From the NCBI RefSeq assembly GCF_014337925.2, contig NZ_CP143423.1:836501-900500 (forward strand): a stretch of DNA of 64,000 nucleotides, given 5' to 3'. How positions within the stretch are numbered: the stretch's first letter is position 1; each line of letters opens with the position of its first letter. The notes beneath the pieces were generated by a model. It saw nothing but the letters and a program-made list of their open reading frames with translations, did no database searches and was not told the origin of the DNA. The stretch is from Roseobacter fucihabitans. Its GTDB lineage: Bacteria > Pseudomonadota > Alphaproteobacteria > Rhodobacterales > Rhodobacteraceae. The translations under genes were made by a program, and so were the position numbers. Positions 38,281 to 47,977 of this stretch are shown here, piece by piece.

Positions 38281-39291
38281 ATGACAATGCTGAAATCACT
38301 GTCCGGGGCCGTTGTCGCCGCGACATTGCTGGCGGGTCCGCTGGCTGCGCAAGATCCCACCTTTTTCCGTATCGGGACGGGGGGGGCTGGTGGTACATAT
38401 TTCCCCATCGGCGGCACAATCGCCAACGGTATTTCCTCGCCTCCAGGCAGCCGGGCCTGTGAAGACGGCGGGCAATGCGGCGTGCCCGGCCTGATTGCGA
38501 TCGCGCAATCCACCACAGCCTCCGTGTTCAACAATGCCGCCGTGCAGAACGGCGAATTGGAAGCAGGCCTGGCCGCTGCGGATGTCACGCGCTCAATGTA
38601 CTTCGGAGAGGGCAAATTTGAGGGCAAGCCGCATCCAAATTTGCGCGTTGTGGCCAATCTTTACCCAGAAGACCTGCATCTGGTCATGCCTGCGGGTGCC
38701 AGCATAAACAGCCTCGCCGATCTGGCGGGCAAGCGTGTGGGCATTGCACAGGCCGGGTCGGGCACGCAGGTTGGCGTACTGGAAATGCTCGCGGAATGGG
38801 GCGTGACGCGCGACAATATGGATGAGGCGGAGCTGAACAACAGCCAATCCGCTGAACGCCTCGCTGATGGTCAGATTGACGCCTATTTCTATGCGGCAGG
38901 CTGGCCGGTTGCGGCGATGGTGCAATTGTCCTCGACCAAGGGCATGGCGCTGCATTCCTTCAGCGACGAAGATCTGGCGAAAATCAACGAGCTCATCCCC
39001 GCCTATATCCCATCGGAGATTCCCGGTGGCGTCTATGAAGGCATTGATGAAGCAGTCAAAACCCCTGCGGTCTCCGCGCTGTTGAATGTCTCCTCGGAAC
39101 TGAGCGAAGAACTTGTCTATGGCATCACCAAGGCGCTTTGGAACGAAAACACCCGCCGCCTGCTCGACAATGGCCATGCCAAGGGCAAGCAGATCACACC
39201 CGAAACGGCACTGGATGGTGTTCTGGCGCTTGGCGTGCCGCTGCACCCGGGTGCGGAAAAGTTCTACCGCGAAGCCGGTTTGCTGAAGTAA
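38281..39291 (+). CDS. TAXI-family TRAP transporter, solute-binding protein
   Basis: 336 residues with a signal peptide (LSGAVVAATLLAGPLAAQ). The mature start FFRIGTGGAGGTYFPIGG is the TAXI signature; GKRVGIAQAGSGTQVGVLEM and DGQIDAYFYAAGWPVAAM are also typical. Periplasmic binding component of a sodium- or proton-driven importer. Known TAXI ligands include glutamate/glutamine and other acids. The decayed DadA-like gene downstream hints at an amino-acid-like substrate. Followed by a hairpin and then the permease gene. Confidence 0.92.
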   Translation: MTMLKSLSGAVVAATLLAGPLAAQDPTFFRIGTGGAGGTYFPIGGTIANGISSPPGSRACEDGGQCGVPGLIAIAQSTTASVFNNAAVQNGELEAGLAAADVTRSMYFGEGKFEGKPHPNLRVVANLYPEDLHLVMPAGASINSLADLAGKRVGIAQAGSGTQVGVLEMLAEWGVTRDNMDEAELNNSQSAERLADGQIDAYFYAAGWPVAAMVQLSSTKGMALHSFSDEDLAKINELIPAYIPSEIPGGVYEGIDEAVKTPAVSALLNVSSELSEELVYGITKALWNENTRRLLDNGHAKGKQITPETALDGVLALGVPLHPGAEKFYREAGLLK

Positions 39292-39302
39292 CTCCCTGAA
39301 CT

Positions 39303-39335
39303 GGGGCGGCGCAGGTCGCGGCCGCCCCTTTTTTC
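39303..39335 (+). terminator. Hairpin with T-run between the TRAP binding protein and permease genes
   Basis: Perfect eight-base stem GGGGCGGC / GCCGCCCC (39303-39310 and 39321-39328) with a ten-base loop, followed by TTTTTT. It lies 11 bases past the binding-protein stop and 35 bases before the permease start, so it would act as a partial terminator that keeps permease levels below those of the binding protein. Confidence 0.82.
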
Positions 39336-39368
39336 ACCGAAATCCCGATAGAGCGAGGTGCTGCCGCC

Positions 39369-41585
39369 ATGAGCGAGCCAGCCAAAGATGTTGCACATGA
39401 GTTGAGCGCCGAAGAACTCGCGGCCATCGAGGAGAAATACGACGAAGGCTCCGCGACACGTAAAGTCGCCCCCTCTGCGGGCATTCTATTACGCGCTGTC
39501 GCCATCGTCTTTGCGATCTATCACTACATCACCGCCGGTTTCGGGCTGCCTGCGGATCACTGGCATATGGGCTGGCACCTGTCGGGCCTGTTCATCCTGA
39601 CATACGCCTTCTTTCCCCTGTTCAAAACCAAATCAAGCCTTGCGCTGAAAACCGACGGTCTGCGCCTGGGCGGCATACCCTTTTTGGACATTATCCTGAT
39701 GATCCTGGGCGTTGCCTCGGCGCTTTATATTGGTCTCGCCTGGCGCGGTGTTCCAATGCTCGGGATCGAAGAGCAGACCTTCCGAATGGGCAATCCCAAC
39801 AACTTCGACATGTTTTTTGGTGTGGTTATCATCGTGTTGGTGCTGGACATCGCGAGGCGGACCCTGGGCTGGGTTCTCCCGGCGATCATTTCATTGTTCA
39901 TCATATATGCTCTTTTCGGCCCCTACTTCTCGGGGCTCATGCAACACCCCGGCGTCAAATTCCGCACTTTCGTGTCCTCAATGTATTTCCCGCAAGAGGG
40001 TATTTTCGGGGTCACGCTCTGGGTCGTCTCCACAATCGTGTTCCATTTCGTGCTGTTCGGCGTGATCGCCCAACGCACCGGTCTGGGGCAACTCTTCATC
40101 GACAACGCGACTATTCTCGCAGGGCGCTACACCGGCGGTCCGGCCAAGGTCTCGGTGGTCTCTTCGGCGTTTTTTGGCACGATTTCGGGCTCTTCCGTGG
40201 CCAATACGGTTTCCACGGGGGCGCTGACGATCCCCAATATGAAACGCCTGGGCTATCCGGGGCATTTTGCCGGCGGGGTCGAGGCCGCCTCCTCTGCGGG
40301 GGGGCAGATCACACCGCCGATCATGGGGGCCGCGGCCTTCATCATGGCCGAATTTTTGCAACTTCCTTATACGACCATCGTGATCGCCGCGATTTTTCCG
40401 GCGGTTCTGCATTACGTTGGGGTGTTCACGGTTGTACACCTGATGGCGCGCAAGCTGGACCTCAAGGGGCTGACCAAGGAACAACTGCCCCTTCTCGGCA
40501 ACGTCTGGCGCGAAGGCTGGGCCAATATCATCCCGCTGATCGGTCTTTTGTGGGTCCTGTTCAGCGGCTATACCCCCTTCATGTCCGCCTTTTGCGGCAT
40601 ATCGCTGGCGGTTGTTGCGGGCATGTCGCGTTTGCGCGAACCCCCGACCCTGATCTATGCCGTGGCCTTCGGTGCCTTCGTCATCTGGAAATTCACTGGG
40701 GGGAGCTTTGAACCGCTCACCGCGTTTATCCTGCTCGCTGGAACCGCCGTTGCCACGCTCAACCCGCAAAAGCGCGTGTTGTTGCCCGAGATGTCTCAAT
40801 CCATCGAAACGGGCGTCAAATACGCGCTGGCCGTGGGGGCCGCATCGGCGGCGGTGGGCATCGTTGTCGGTGTGATCAACACCACGGGCATCGGGTTTCG
40901 CATTGGCTTCATGGTCACACAAGGGGCCGGGAACCTCGCCTCGGATTTTTATGCGCTGCTGAGCTTTGGGGAATACGCGCTCTTTGCGGTTGAGGATCTG
41001 CAACTCTTCCTGTCGCTGGTGTTCATCGCCATCGCCTGCATCCTGATGGGGGCCGGGATCCCGACTACGGCGCTCTACATCATGCTGGTCTCTGTGGCTC
41101 AACCCGCGCTTGCGCAACTCGGCGTGCCGCCCATCGCCAGCCACCTCTTCGTGCTCTATTATGGCGTTGTCGCTGAAATCACCCCGCCGGTCTGCACATC
41201 CGCCTATGCGGCCGCGGCCATCGCCAATTCGCCCCCCTTCAAGACCGGCATTTCCGCCTTCACGCTGGGACTGGGCAAGATCGTGGCCCCGATGGCGTTC
41301 GTCTATGCGCCGGTGTTGCTGTTTGTTTCCTCTACGGGCTTCGATCTATGGACCTTCACCTATTCGGCGACCAGTTGCATTATGGGCGTCGTGTCGTTGT
41401 CGGCGGCGGTGGTGGGCTTCTGGCTGGCACCAATGGGCGTTTTCAGCCGGATCCTCTGCGCCTTCGCGGGGCTGGTGTTCATCGCGCCGTCGCTGTCGGC
41501 GGATTTTCTGGCTCTGGCGATCGTAAGCCCGGTGATCGCTCTGCAACTGCGCGCAAGAACCCGCGCTGCAATCGCAAACGCCTGA
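39369..41585 (+). CDS. TRAP transporter permease, fused small and large subunits
   Basis: 738 residues with many hydrophobic helices. The first part corresponds to the four-helix DctQ-like subunit, followed by the DctM-like body, the arrangement usual for TAXI systems. Body motifs include SVVSSAFFGTISGSSVANTV, AGGVEAASSAGGQITPPIMG and GAGIPTTALYIMLVSVAQPA, with YYGVVAEITPPVCTSAYAAA. Inner membrane; works with the binding protein at 38281. A short soluble acid-rich N-terminus precedes the first helix. Confidence 0.93.
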   Translation: MSEPAKDVAHELSAEELAAIEEKYDEGSATRKVAPSAGILLRAVAIVFAIYHYITAGFGLPADHWHMGWHLSGLFILTYAFFPLFKTKSSLALKTDGLRLGGIPFLDIILMILGVASALYIGLAWRGVPMLGIEEQTFRMGNPNNFDMFFGVVIIVLVLDIARRTLGWVLPAIISLFIIYALFGPYFSGLMQHPGVKFRTFVSSMYFPQEGIFGVTLWVVSTIVFHFVLFGVIAQRTGLGQLFIDNATILAGRYTGGPAKVSVVSSAFFGTISGSSVANTVSTGALTIPNMKRLGYPGHFAGGVEAASSAGGQITPPIMGAAAFIMAEFLQLPYTTIVIAAIFPAVLHYVGVFTVVHLMARKLDLKGLTKEQLPLLGNVWREGWANIIPLIGLLWVLFSGYTPFMSAFCGISLAVVAGMSRLREPPTLIYAVAFGAFVIWKFTGGSFEPLTAFILLAGTAVATLNPQKRVLLPEMSQSIETGVKYALAVGAASAAVGIVVGVINTTGIGFRIGFMVTQGAGNLASDFYALLSFGEYALFAVEDLQLFLSLVFIAIACILMGAGIPTTALYIMLVSVAQPALAQLGVPPIASHLFVLYYGVVAEITPPVCTSAYAAAAIANSPPFKTGISAFTLGLGKIVAPMAFVYAPVLLFVSSTGFDLWTFTYSATSCIMGVVSLSAAVVGFWLAPMGVFSRILCAFAGLVFIAPSLSADFLALAIVSPVIALQLRARTRAAIANA

Positions 41586-41607
41586 GATGTCACCACAAGT
41601 CTAGCAC

Positions 41608-42000
41608 ATCTGCACCGCGCTGGCTCTGTTGGAACAGAAGCGAAAGGTCACGCTGATCGACAAGGATGCGCCCCGGACAGGCCATCTCCTACGGACATGC
41701 GGGCGTGATTTCGCCCAGGTCGATTGTTTCACAGGCAATGCCCGGCATCTGAAAGGAGATTCCGTGAAGGCTCTTACGCCGCAACCGCCCGGCGGGCGTT
41801 TCCCTGCGCCATGGTCCGGGGCATCTGCCCTCGCTCGCACGGTTTCCGGAAGAAAGCAGTCCCAAGCGCGCAGGCCAACTCGGAAGCGATGCTTTTCCCG
41901 TATCGGGACGCTGTGGGTCTTTCTCAACAGATGTTGCGCGCGGTCGGTTATGGCGATCTGCTTGCTGATGCCGCCACTGCGCAGTGCCGCGAATGTGAAG
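41608..42000 (+). pseudogene. Decayed DadA-like FAD-dependent oxidoreductase
   Basis: Similarity to D-amino-acid dehydrogenase-type enzymes runs through three frames: ICTALALLEQKRKVTLIDKD (frame of 41629), then GQAISYGHAGVISPRSIVSQ and AMPGI-stop-KEIP-stop-RLLRRNRPA in the next frame (two in-frame TGA codons), then EAMLFPYRDAVGLSQQMLRA and VGYGDLLAD in the third. The Rossmann start (GAGIVG) and the C-terminal half are gone. It stands right behind the TRAP permease, where such enzymes often accompany an importer of their substrate. Confidence 0.7.
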
Positions 42001-42080
42001 TGGTAATCGGTTCAATGCCTTTGCCTGGGTGATGTGGGGTAGCCTAGGATGCAGTGACCCCAGAGAAATGGACAGTGATT

Positions 42081-42566
42081 ATGAGTAAATCCCGCAACAC
42101 CCGCACAGGCAAATCGAAGGGTCTGGCTCGCCTGGAGCCAACGCGTCGTGATGTCATCAAATTGCTACGCAACGGGATGATTGCTACGGTTGCGGTGGCG
42201 GGGGGAGGCTATTTCGCAATGGGGTCGTTTCGCGTCTATGCGGCGGAACACGATCTGAGCCGGGTCGGGCAGGGCAAACCGGTGGTGGTGCAGGTACATG
42301 ATCCGCAGTGCCCCACCTGCACAGCTTTGCAGAAACAGGCACGCAAGGCACTCTACGGGTTCGGTGAATGTGATCTGGTTTATCTGATTGCCGATATCAC
42401 CACCGTTGAGGGGCGCGCTTTTGCGGTGCGCCACGGCGTCGGTAATGTGACGCTTTTGCTTTTTGACGGGCGGGGTGGATTGCAGCAGGCCGTTGAGGGC
42501 CTGCACAGTCGTGATGAGTTGGATGTGATTTTCAAGGCGCATCATGGCAGATTTGCCACGTCTTGA
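42081..42566 (+). CDS. Thioredoxin-like protein with Tat/membrane-anchor N-terminus
   Basis: 161 residues from the ATG at 42081. The N-terminus has TRRDVIKLLRNG, a twin-arginine-like motif, then a hydrophobic helix (MIATVAVAGGGYFAMG) that may be a Tat signal or an anchor. The rest is a small thioredoxin-type fold with a redox motif CPTC in VVVQVHDPQCPTCTALQKQA. Probably reduces or oxidises thiols outside the cytoplasm. No ribosome site is clear. Its neighbours give no partner. Confidence 0.65.
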   Translation: MSKSRNTRTGKSKGLARLEPTRRDVIKLLRNGMIATVAVAGGGYFAMGSFRVYAAEHDLSRVGQGKPVVVQVHDPQCPTCTALQKQARKALYGFGECDLVYLIADITTVEGRAFAVRHGVGNVTLLLFDGRGGLQQAVEGLHSRDELDVIFKAHHGRFATS

Positions 42567-42748
42567 GACCGCTTTGGCGTTTCGTTAGTGTTTTGGCCAG
42601 GATGTTAGGGCGTGGCGTCCGAGTTGTAACGCTCCGCCCTTACGCTAAAGCACAAGCACTTTGTCTAGGGTACTTCTCGACCACCAACGGTGCCATCAGT
42701 GCGTGCAGGATCACATCGCCGACCCTACCGGCATCGGCCAGTGGGGGG

Positions 42749-44386
42749 CTAGTTGCCAGCGCTTTCCATTCTGCGATTCTCGATCACGCTTTCGAGCCAC
42801 CCGAGTTTCATTTCCGGCACGGAACTTAACAACAGGTCGGTATAATCATCGAAAGGGGGCGAAAGGACCTCACTTTTGGGGCCATAGCGCACGACCTCAC
42901 CGCGCAGCATAACCGCGATGCTGTCGGCAATCGCGCGTACTGTGGCCAGATCATGGGTGATGAACAGATAAGAGACATCATCCGCTTTTTGTAGCCGCAA
43001 GAGCAGCTTGAGAATGCCATCAGCCACCAGCGGATCCAGGGCGGAAGTGACCTCATCGCAGATGATCAGCTTGGGCTTGGCGGCAAGGGCGCGGGCGATG
43101 CAGACACGTTGTTTTTGACCGCCCGAGAGTTCTGCCGGGTAGCGATCCTGAAAGCCGTCGCCCAGCTCGATTTCATCGAGCAGTTCCTGAATACGCTTTT
43201 GTTTTTCCGCGCCTTTGAGACCGAAGTAGAATTCCAGCGGACGCCCGATGATGGTGCCGACGGTCTGGCGCGGGTTCATCGCGGTATCGGCCATCTGGTA
43301 GATCATTTGCAATTCGCGCAGATCCTCGAGCGGTCGCGTCGGCAGATCCGGCGTGAGGATGCGTCCGTCAAAGGTGATCTGACCTGCCGAGGGTGGGAGC
43401 AATCCGGTGATAACGCGGGCCAGCGTCGATTTGCCGGAGCCGGATTCACCGACAACGGCCAGCGTCTGACCGGGGTGCAGTTCCACGTTGATGTTCTTGA
43501 GAACGTCAAAATCCGTACCGCGATAGCGCGCTGTTATGCCTTCGACCTTCAGGATCGGGTTTTGGGTCGGTTGTTTTTCGGCGTGATTAATGGAGCGCAC
43601 CGAGACGAGGGCCTGGGTGTAGGCTTCCTTTGGGTGGTTAATGATCTGGTCGGTGGTGCCATATTCGACGGTCGCGCCCTGTTGCAGGACCATGATATGG
43701 TCGCTGACCTGCGCAACCACCGCAAGGTCATGTGTGATGTAAAGGGCTGCCACGCCGGTGTCTCGGATGGCTTCCTTGATGGCGGCGAGGACGTCGATCT
43801 GGGTGGTCACATCCAGTGCCGTTGTGGGTTCGTCAAAGACAACAAGATCCGGTTCGGGGCAGAGTGCCAGGGCTGTCATGCAGCGTTGGAGTTGCCCGCC
43901 CGAGACCTGATGGGGAAACCGGGTGCCGATATTTTCCGGATCGGGCAGGCCGAGTTTGGCGAAGAGTGCGATGGCGCGGGCCTCAGATTCCTGTTTGGAG
44001 AATTTATTCTGGAAGATCGCGGCTTCAGTCACCTGCTCCATGATCTGTTTGGCCGGATTGAAAGAGGCGGCGGCGGATTGAGAGACATAGGTGACTTCGG
44101 CGCCGCGCAGTTTGCGCACATCGCGCAGGCCGGACGAGAGGATATCGCGTCCGTTGATTTCCACAGTACCGCCGGTGATTTCCACGCCACCACGACCATA
44201 TGCCATAGAGGCGAGACCAATCGTGGATTTGCCGGCACCGGATTCCCCGATCAGACCGAGGACCTTGCCCGGAGCGAGATCGAAATCCACGCCGTGCACG
44301 ATTTCGATCTCGCGGGATTTTTCACCAGGCGGGTAGATCGTCGCGCCGATTTTGAGGCCGCGGACTTTGAGAAGGGGTTCCGTCAT
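42749..44386 (-). CDS. Peptide ABC transporter ATPase, two nucleotide-binding domains fused (DppD-DppF type)
   Basis: 545 residues from MTEPLLKVRGLKIGATIYPP; the frame to 44449 is not needed. NBD1: Walker A LIGESGAGKSTIG, signature VSGGQLQRCM, Walker B LVVFDEPTTALD. NBD2: VVGESGSGKSTLA, LSGGQKQRVC, LIICDEVTSALD. Energises import of peptides or other solutes through the DppB and DppC proteins encoded upstream in the same operon. The fusion replaces the separate DppD and DppF of E. coli. Confidence 0.92.
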   Translation of the reverse strand: MTEPLLKVRGLKIGATIYPPGEKSREIEIVHGVDFDLAPGKVLGLIGESGAGKSTIGLASMAYGRGGVEITGGTVEINGRDILSSGLRDVRKLRGAEVTYVSQSAAASFNPAKQIMEQVTEAAIFQNKFSKQESEARAIALFAKLGLPDPENIGTRFPHQVSGGQLQRCMTALALCPEPDLVVFDEPTTALDVTTQIDVLAAIKEAIRDTGVAALYITHDLAVVAQVSDHIMVLQQGATVEYGTTDQIINHPKEAYTQALVSVRSINHAEKQPTQNPILKVEGITARYRGTDFDVLKNINVELHPGQTLAVVGESGSGKSTLARVITGLLPPSAGQITFDGRILTPDLPTRPLEDLRELQMIYQMADTAMNPRQTVGTIIGRPLEFYFGLKGAEKQKRIQELLDEIELGDGFQDRYPAELSGGQKQRVCIARALAAKPKLIICDEVTSALDPLVADGILKLLLRLQKADDVSYLFITHDLATVRAIADSIAVMLRGEVVRYGPKSEVLSPPFDDYTDLLLSSVPEMKLGWLESVIENRRMESAGN

Positions 44387-44489
44387 ATTATACGCGCCTT
44401 TTTGGCGAGGGTGGCGGTTGGTCTGTTTGGCTGCGCCAAAGGCGCCCACCCGCCAACCCGGTTTGTTCCGTTTGATTTTGAAAGGCGCG

Positions 44490-45302
44490 TCAACCTCTGC
44501 CGCCTTTCAGGGATGTCGTCCGGTTGAGAACCCAGTCGGCCACCAGGTTGATCGATATGCACAGAACTGCAATTGCATAGGCGGGGTAGAGGGCTGCGGA
44601 GATGCCGTAGTTGATGCCCTCTTTGTTCTCTTTCACGATGCCACCCCAATCCGCCTGTGGCGGTTGCACGCCCAGGCCGAGGAAGGAAAGCGTGGAGACG
44701 AAGAGCACCGCAAAGATGAAGCGCAGGCCCATTTCTGCGACCAGCGGCGAGAGGGCGTTGGGCAGGGTTTCGCGGAAGATGATCCAGCCGATTTTTTCAC
44801 CGCGCAGGCGCGCAGCCTCGACGTAATCCATGACGGTGATGTCCACCGCGACGGCACGGGCGAGCCGGTAGACGCGGGTGCTGTCCAGAAGGCCCATCAG
44901 GATGATCAGGATCGGGATCGTTGTGGGCATGACCGAGAGCACCACAAGGGCAAAGATCAGCGAAGGGATCGACATGATCAGGTCGACAAAGCGGCTGATG
45001 GCTTGATCCACCCACCCCCCCGAGACGGCGGCGAAGAATCCCAGGACCGAGCCGGTTACGAAGCTGAGCACGGTGGCGGCGGTGGCGATAAAGATCGTGG
45101 TTTGGCCGCCGTAGATCATACGGCTGAGCAGGTCGCGCCCGATGCTGTCGGTGCCGAGCAGGAATTGATCGGAGGGGGCTTCCCAGACGTCGCCGACGAT
45201 TTCTGCCATGCCGTAGGGGGCGAGGAAGGAAGCGAAAACGGCCATGAAAAAGAACAGACCGGTGAAAAACAACCCGATGAGGGCAGAAATTGGGATCCTC
45301 AT
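44490..45302 (-). CDS. Peptide ABC transporter permease (DppC type)
   Basis: 270 residues. The N-terminal helix is followed by FLLGTDSIGRDLLSRMIYGG, typical of DppC/OppC; the EAA loop is YVEAARLRGEKIGWIIFRET, and ADWGGIVKENK falls in the C-terminal part. Its ATG overlaps the dppB-type stop by four bases. Confidence 0.92.
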   Translation of the reverse strand: MRIPISALIGLFFTGLFFFMAVFASFLAPYGMAEIVGDVWEAPSDQFLLGTDSIGRDLLSRMIYGGQTTIFIATAATVLSFVTGSVLGFFAAVSGGWVDQAISRFVDLIMSIPSLIFALVVLSVMPTTIPILIILMGLLDSTRVYRLARAVAVDITVMDYVEAARLRGEKIGWIIFRETLPNALSPLVAEMGLRFIFAVLFVSTLSFLGLGVQPPQADWGGIVKENKEGINYGISAALYPAYAIAVLCISINLVADWVLNRTTSLKGGRG

Positions 45303-46255
45303 TTGGGGTGCCTCAGTCTTGGGTTGGCCAGGATCGATACAATGTCGGCAATCAGGTTCAACCCGATGTAAACGGCGGCGAAGATCAGCCCGCAGGCCTG
45401 CACCACCGGCACGTCGCGTTTGGCCACGTGATCCACCAGATATTGCCCCATACCGGGATAGGCGAACACGACCTCGACCACCACGACGCCCACCACCAGA
45501 TAGGCCAGGTTGATCATCACCACGTTCACGATGGGCGCAACGGCGTTGGGGAAGGCGTGTTTGCGGATAATTTTCAGCATGCCGAGCCCTTTGAGTTCGG
45601 CGGTTTCGATATAGGCGGATTGCATGACGTTCAGGATGGCCGCGCGGGTCATGCGCATCATATGCGCCAGAACGACCAGCGTCAGGACCATGACGGGAAT
45701 GGCGATGGCGTTGAGTTTTTCACCCAGCGACATGCTGTCGTTGATGATCGCCACGGAGGAGAACAGGCCCCATTTGATCGAGACCCAATAGATCAGGATG
45801 TAGCCGATCATGAATTCGGGGATCGAAATGGTTGTCAGGGTCACGCCGGAAATGAGTTTGTCGGGCCAGCGGTCTTTGTAGCGCACGGCAAGCAGGCCGA
45901 GAAATATCGCGAGCGGTACGGAGATCACAGCGGCCCAGAAGGCGAGGAACAGCGTATTGCCAAGCCTGCTGCCGAGGCTTTCGGCGATGTCGCGACCATT
46001 TGTAAGCGCTGTGCCCAGATCGCCTTGCATCACGCCACCGAGCCAGGAAAAATAGCGCGACAGCGCGGGTTCGTTGAGGCCAAGTTCTGCGCGCAGGTTA
46101 GCCAGGTTTTCCGGTGTTGCGGCCTGTCCGAGAATTTGCTGCGCGACGTCTCCGGGGAGTATCGTCGTTCCTGCGAATATGAGAACCGAGGCTGCGAAAA
46201 GCAGCATGGTGCTCAGCGCAAGGCGCTGAGCTACAAGTTTCAAGATGGGGTGCAT
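45299..46255 (-). CDS. Peptide ABC transporter permease (DppB type)
   Basis: 318 residues. It starts with a helix in LKLVAQRLALSTMLLFAASV, then ILPGDVAQQILGQAATPEN, the DppB/OppB hallmark; the EAA loop is YIETAELKGLGMLKIIRKHA, and VFAYPGMGQYLVDHVAKRD lies in the last third. Pairs with the DppC-type subunit encoded next. Confidence 0.92.
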   Translation of the reverse strand: MHPILKLVAQRLALSTMLLFAASVLIFAGTTILPGDVAQQILGQAATPENLANLRAELGLNEPALSRYFSWLGGVMQGDLGTALTNGRDIAESLGSRLGNTLFLAFWAAVISVPLAIFLGLLAVRYKDRWPDKLISGVTLTTISIPEFMIGYILIYWVSIKWGLFSSVAIINDSMSLGEKLNAIAIPVMVLTLVVLAHMMRMTRAAILNVMQSAYIETAELKGLGMLKIIRKHAFPNAVAPIVNVVMINLAYLVVGVVVVEVVFAYPGMGQYLVDHVAKRDVPVVQACGLIFAAVYIGLNLIADIVSILANPRLRHPK

Positions 46256-46270
46256 GCTACGCGCTCACTC

Positions 46271-47860
46271 TCACGCGGTCAGCCAGCACTTCACGCCTGC
46301 CATCGCATTCATGATGTTCAGGTTCGGATCTTCGATCCAGCCGCCGACATTGGTTGAGATGCCTTCGATGCTGTCATTGAACATCGGGCAGATCAGCCCG
46401 CCTTCATCGCGCAGGATCATTGCCATATCGCGGTATATTTCTTTGCGTTTGGCGTTATCCAGCTCGGCCTTCGCCGAGTTCAGCAGCGCGTCGAATGCGT
46501 CGTTGAAAAAGCGGGTATCGTTCCAATCCGCAGTCGAGAGATAGGCCGTGGTGTACATCTGATCTTGCACCGGGCGACCGGACCAATAGGAGGCACAGAA
46601 GGGCTGCACATTCCAGATTTCGGACCAATAGCCGTCATTTGGCTCCCGCTTGATTTCCAGCGGAATGCCCGCAGCCTGTGCGGATTGCTGAAAGAGTGCT
46701 GCGGCATCAACCGCGCCCGGGAATGCGCCATCAGCAACCTGCATGACGATGGGTGATCCATCGTGACCGGATTTCTTGTAGAGTTCAGCCGCCATTTCAG
46801 GATCATAGCTGCGCTGCGGGATGGTCTCATCAAACAGCGGATAGGCCTTGTTGATCGGGAAGTCATTGCCAAGCGAGCCGTAGCCGCGCAGGATCTTATC
46901 GACCATATCCTCGCGGTTGATCGCGAGTTTCAACGCCATACGCAGGTCAACATTGTCAAACGGGGCCGTGTCACAGTGCATGATAAAGACGTAATGGCCC
47001 GGCCCGGAGACGTTCTTGACCTCTACATTCGGAGCGCGCGCCAGCAGCTGGGCAATCTTTGGCTCAACCCGGTCAATAATATGGACCTGACCCGATTGCA
47101 GCGCCGCAGTCCGTGCCGTGGAGTCGTTCAGAGCAAGCACTTCTATTTCATCGGCGTGGCCAATGGAATCGTCCCAGTAATTCGGGTTTTTCTTGAACAG
47201 ATGACGCACGCCGGGCTCATCGACTTCGATCATGTAAGCCCCGCTGCCGATGCCTGACGCGGGATTGTCAAAGCCACCGTCCGGTTGAATCTGCAAGTGG
47301 TAGTCAGCCAGCAGATACGGCAAGTCCGCGTTGGGCGTGGTCAGCGAAACCGAAAAGATGTCGCCATCAACCTTCATGGACTCAATGCCCTGCATGATGC
47401 CGAGCGCACCGGAGGTTGCATCCTCATTGGAGTGGCGCTCCATGGTGCGCATTACGTCATCCGGGGTCAGGCTCTTGCCGTTGTGAAATTCGACGCCCTT
47501 GCGGATTTTGAAATTCCACGTTTTTGCATCTGCGGAGGCTTCGACGCTTTCAGCAATCCGGTTTTCGATGCTGCCATCGGGTGCCACATTGACGAGGCAG
47601 TCGCCGAAATTGCGCAAGTTCACCGTTGGCACCATGGAGGCGGCCAGGGCGGGGTCGAGGCTGTTGGTGCTTTCGCCGCCCTGGATCCCCATGCGGATGG
47701 TGCCGCCTTTGACGGGGCCTGCGGCTTTGGCGGCGGTTGCGAGCATCGAGTTGGCAACGGCGGCGGTCACACCAAGGGCGGCGGCGCGACCGACAAATTC
47801 GCGGCGCGTCATCAAGCCCTTACTTACACGCTCGGACAGGTGTTTTAATTGATCGTTCAT
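46271..47860 (-). CDS. Peptide ABC transporter substrate-binding protein (family 5), Tat-exported
   Basis: 529 residues from MNDQLKHLSERV (GGGAG upstream). The signal holds a twin-arginine motif, MTRREFVGRAAALG, with cleavage near AKA. Family 5 signatures: AESVEASADAKTWNFKIRKG, VEFHNGKSLTPDDVMRTMER, and RMALKLAINREDMVDKILRG. The lack of any nearby lipobox suggests a free periplasmic protein. Sixteen bases before the dppB-type gene; first gene of the importer operon, behind a CocE-type peptidase gene. Confidence 0.92.
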   Translation of the reverse strand: MNDQLKHLSERVSKGLMTRREFVGRAAALGVTAAVANSMLATAAKAAGPVKGGTIRMGIQGGESTNSLDPALAASMVPTVNLRNFGDCLVNVAPDGSIENRIAESVEASADAKTWNFKIRKGVEFHNGKSLTPDDVMRTMERHSNEDATSGALGIMQGIESMKVDGDIFSVSLTTPNADLPYLLADYHLQIQPDGGFDNPASGIGSGAYMIEVDEPGVRHLFKKNPNYWDDSIGHADEIEVLALNDSTARTAALQSGQVHIIDRVEPKIAQLLARAPNVEVKNVSGPGHYVFIMHCDTAPFDNVDLRMALKLAINREDMVDKILRGYGSLGNDFPINKAYPLFDETIPQRSYDPEMAAELYKKSGHDGSPIVMQVADGAFPGAVDAAALFQQSAQAAGIPLEIKREPNDGYWSEIWNVQPFCASYWSGRPVQDQMYTTAYLSTADWNDTRFFNDAFDALLNSAKAELDNAKRKEIYRDMAMILRDEGGLICPMFNDSIEGISTNVGGWIEDPNLNIMNAMAGVKCWLTA

Positions 47861-47977
47861 TGGTTTCTCCCGGGTTGGATCATGCATCTTTTGTGCATGC
47901 TTTTTAGTTGTTACCGCAAGCATGCCTATTTTGGGGCCTGTCGCAAGGGCTTTTCAGGATAATCACTAAGGCCAGTT

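Noticed and set aside
39978..41144. 388-codon minus-strand frame inside the TRAP permease gene
   Set aside because: Shadow of the permease gene.
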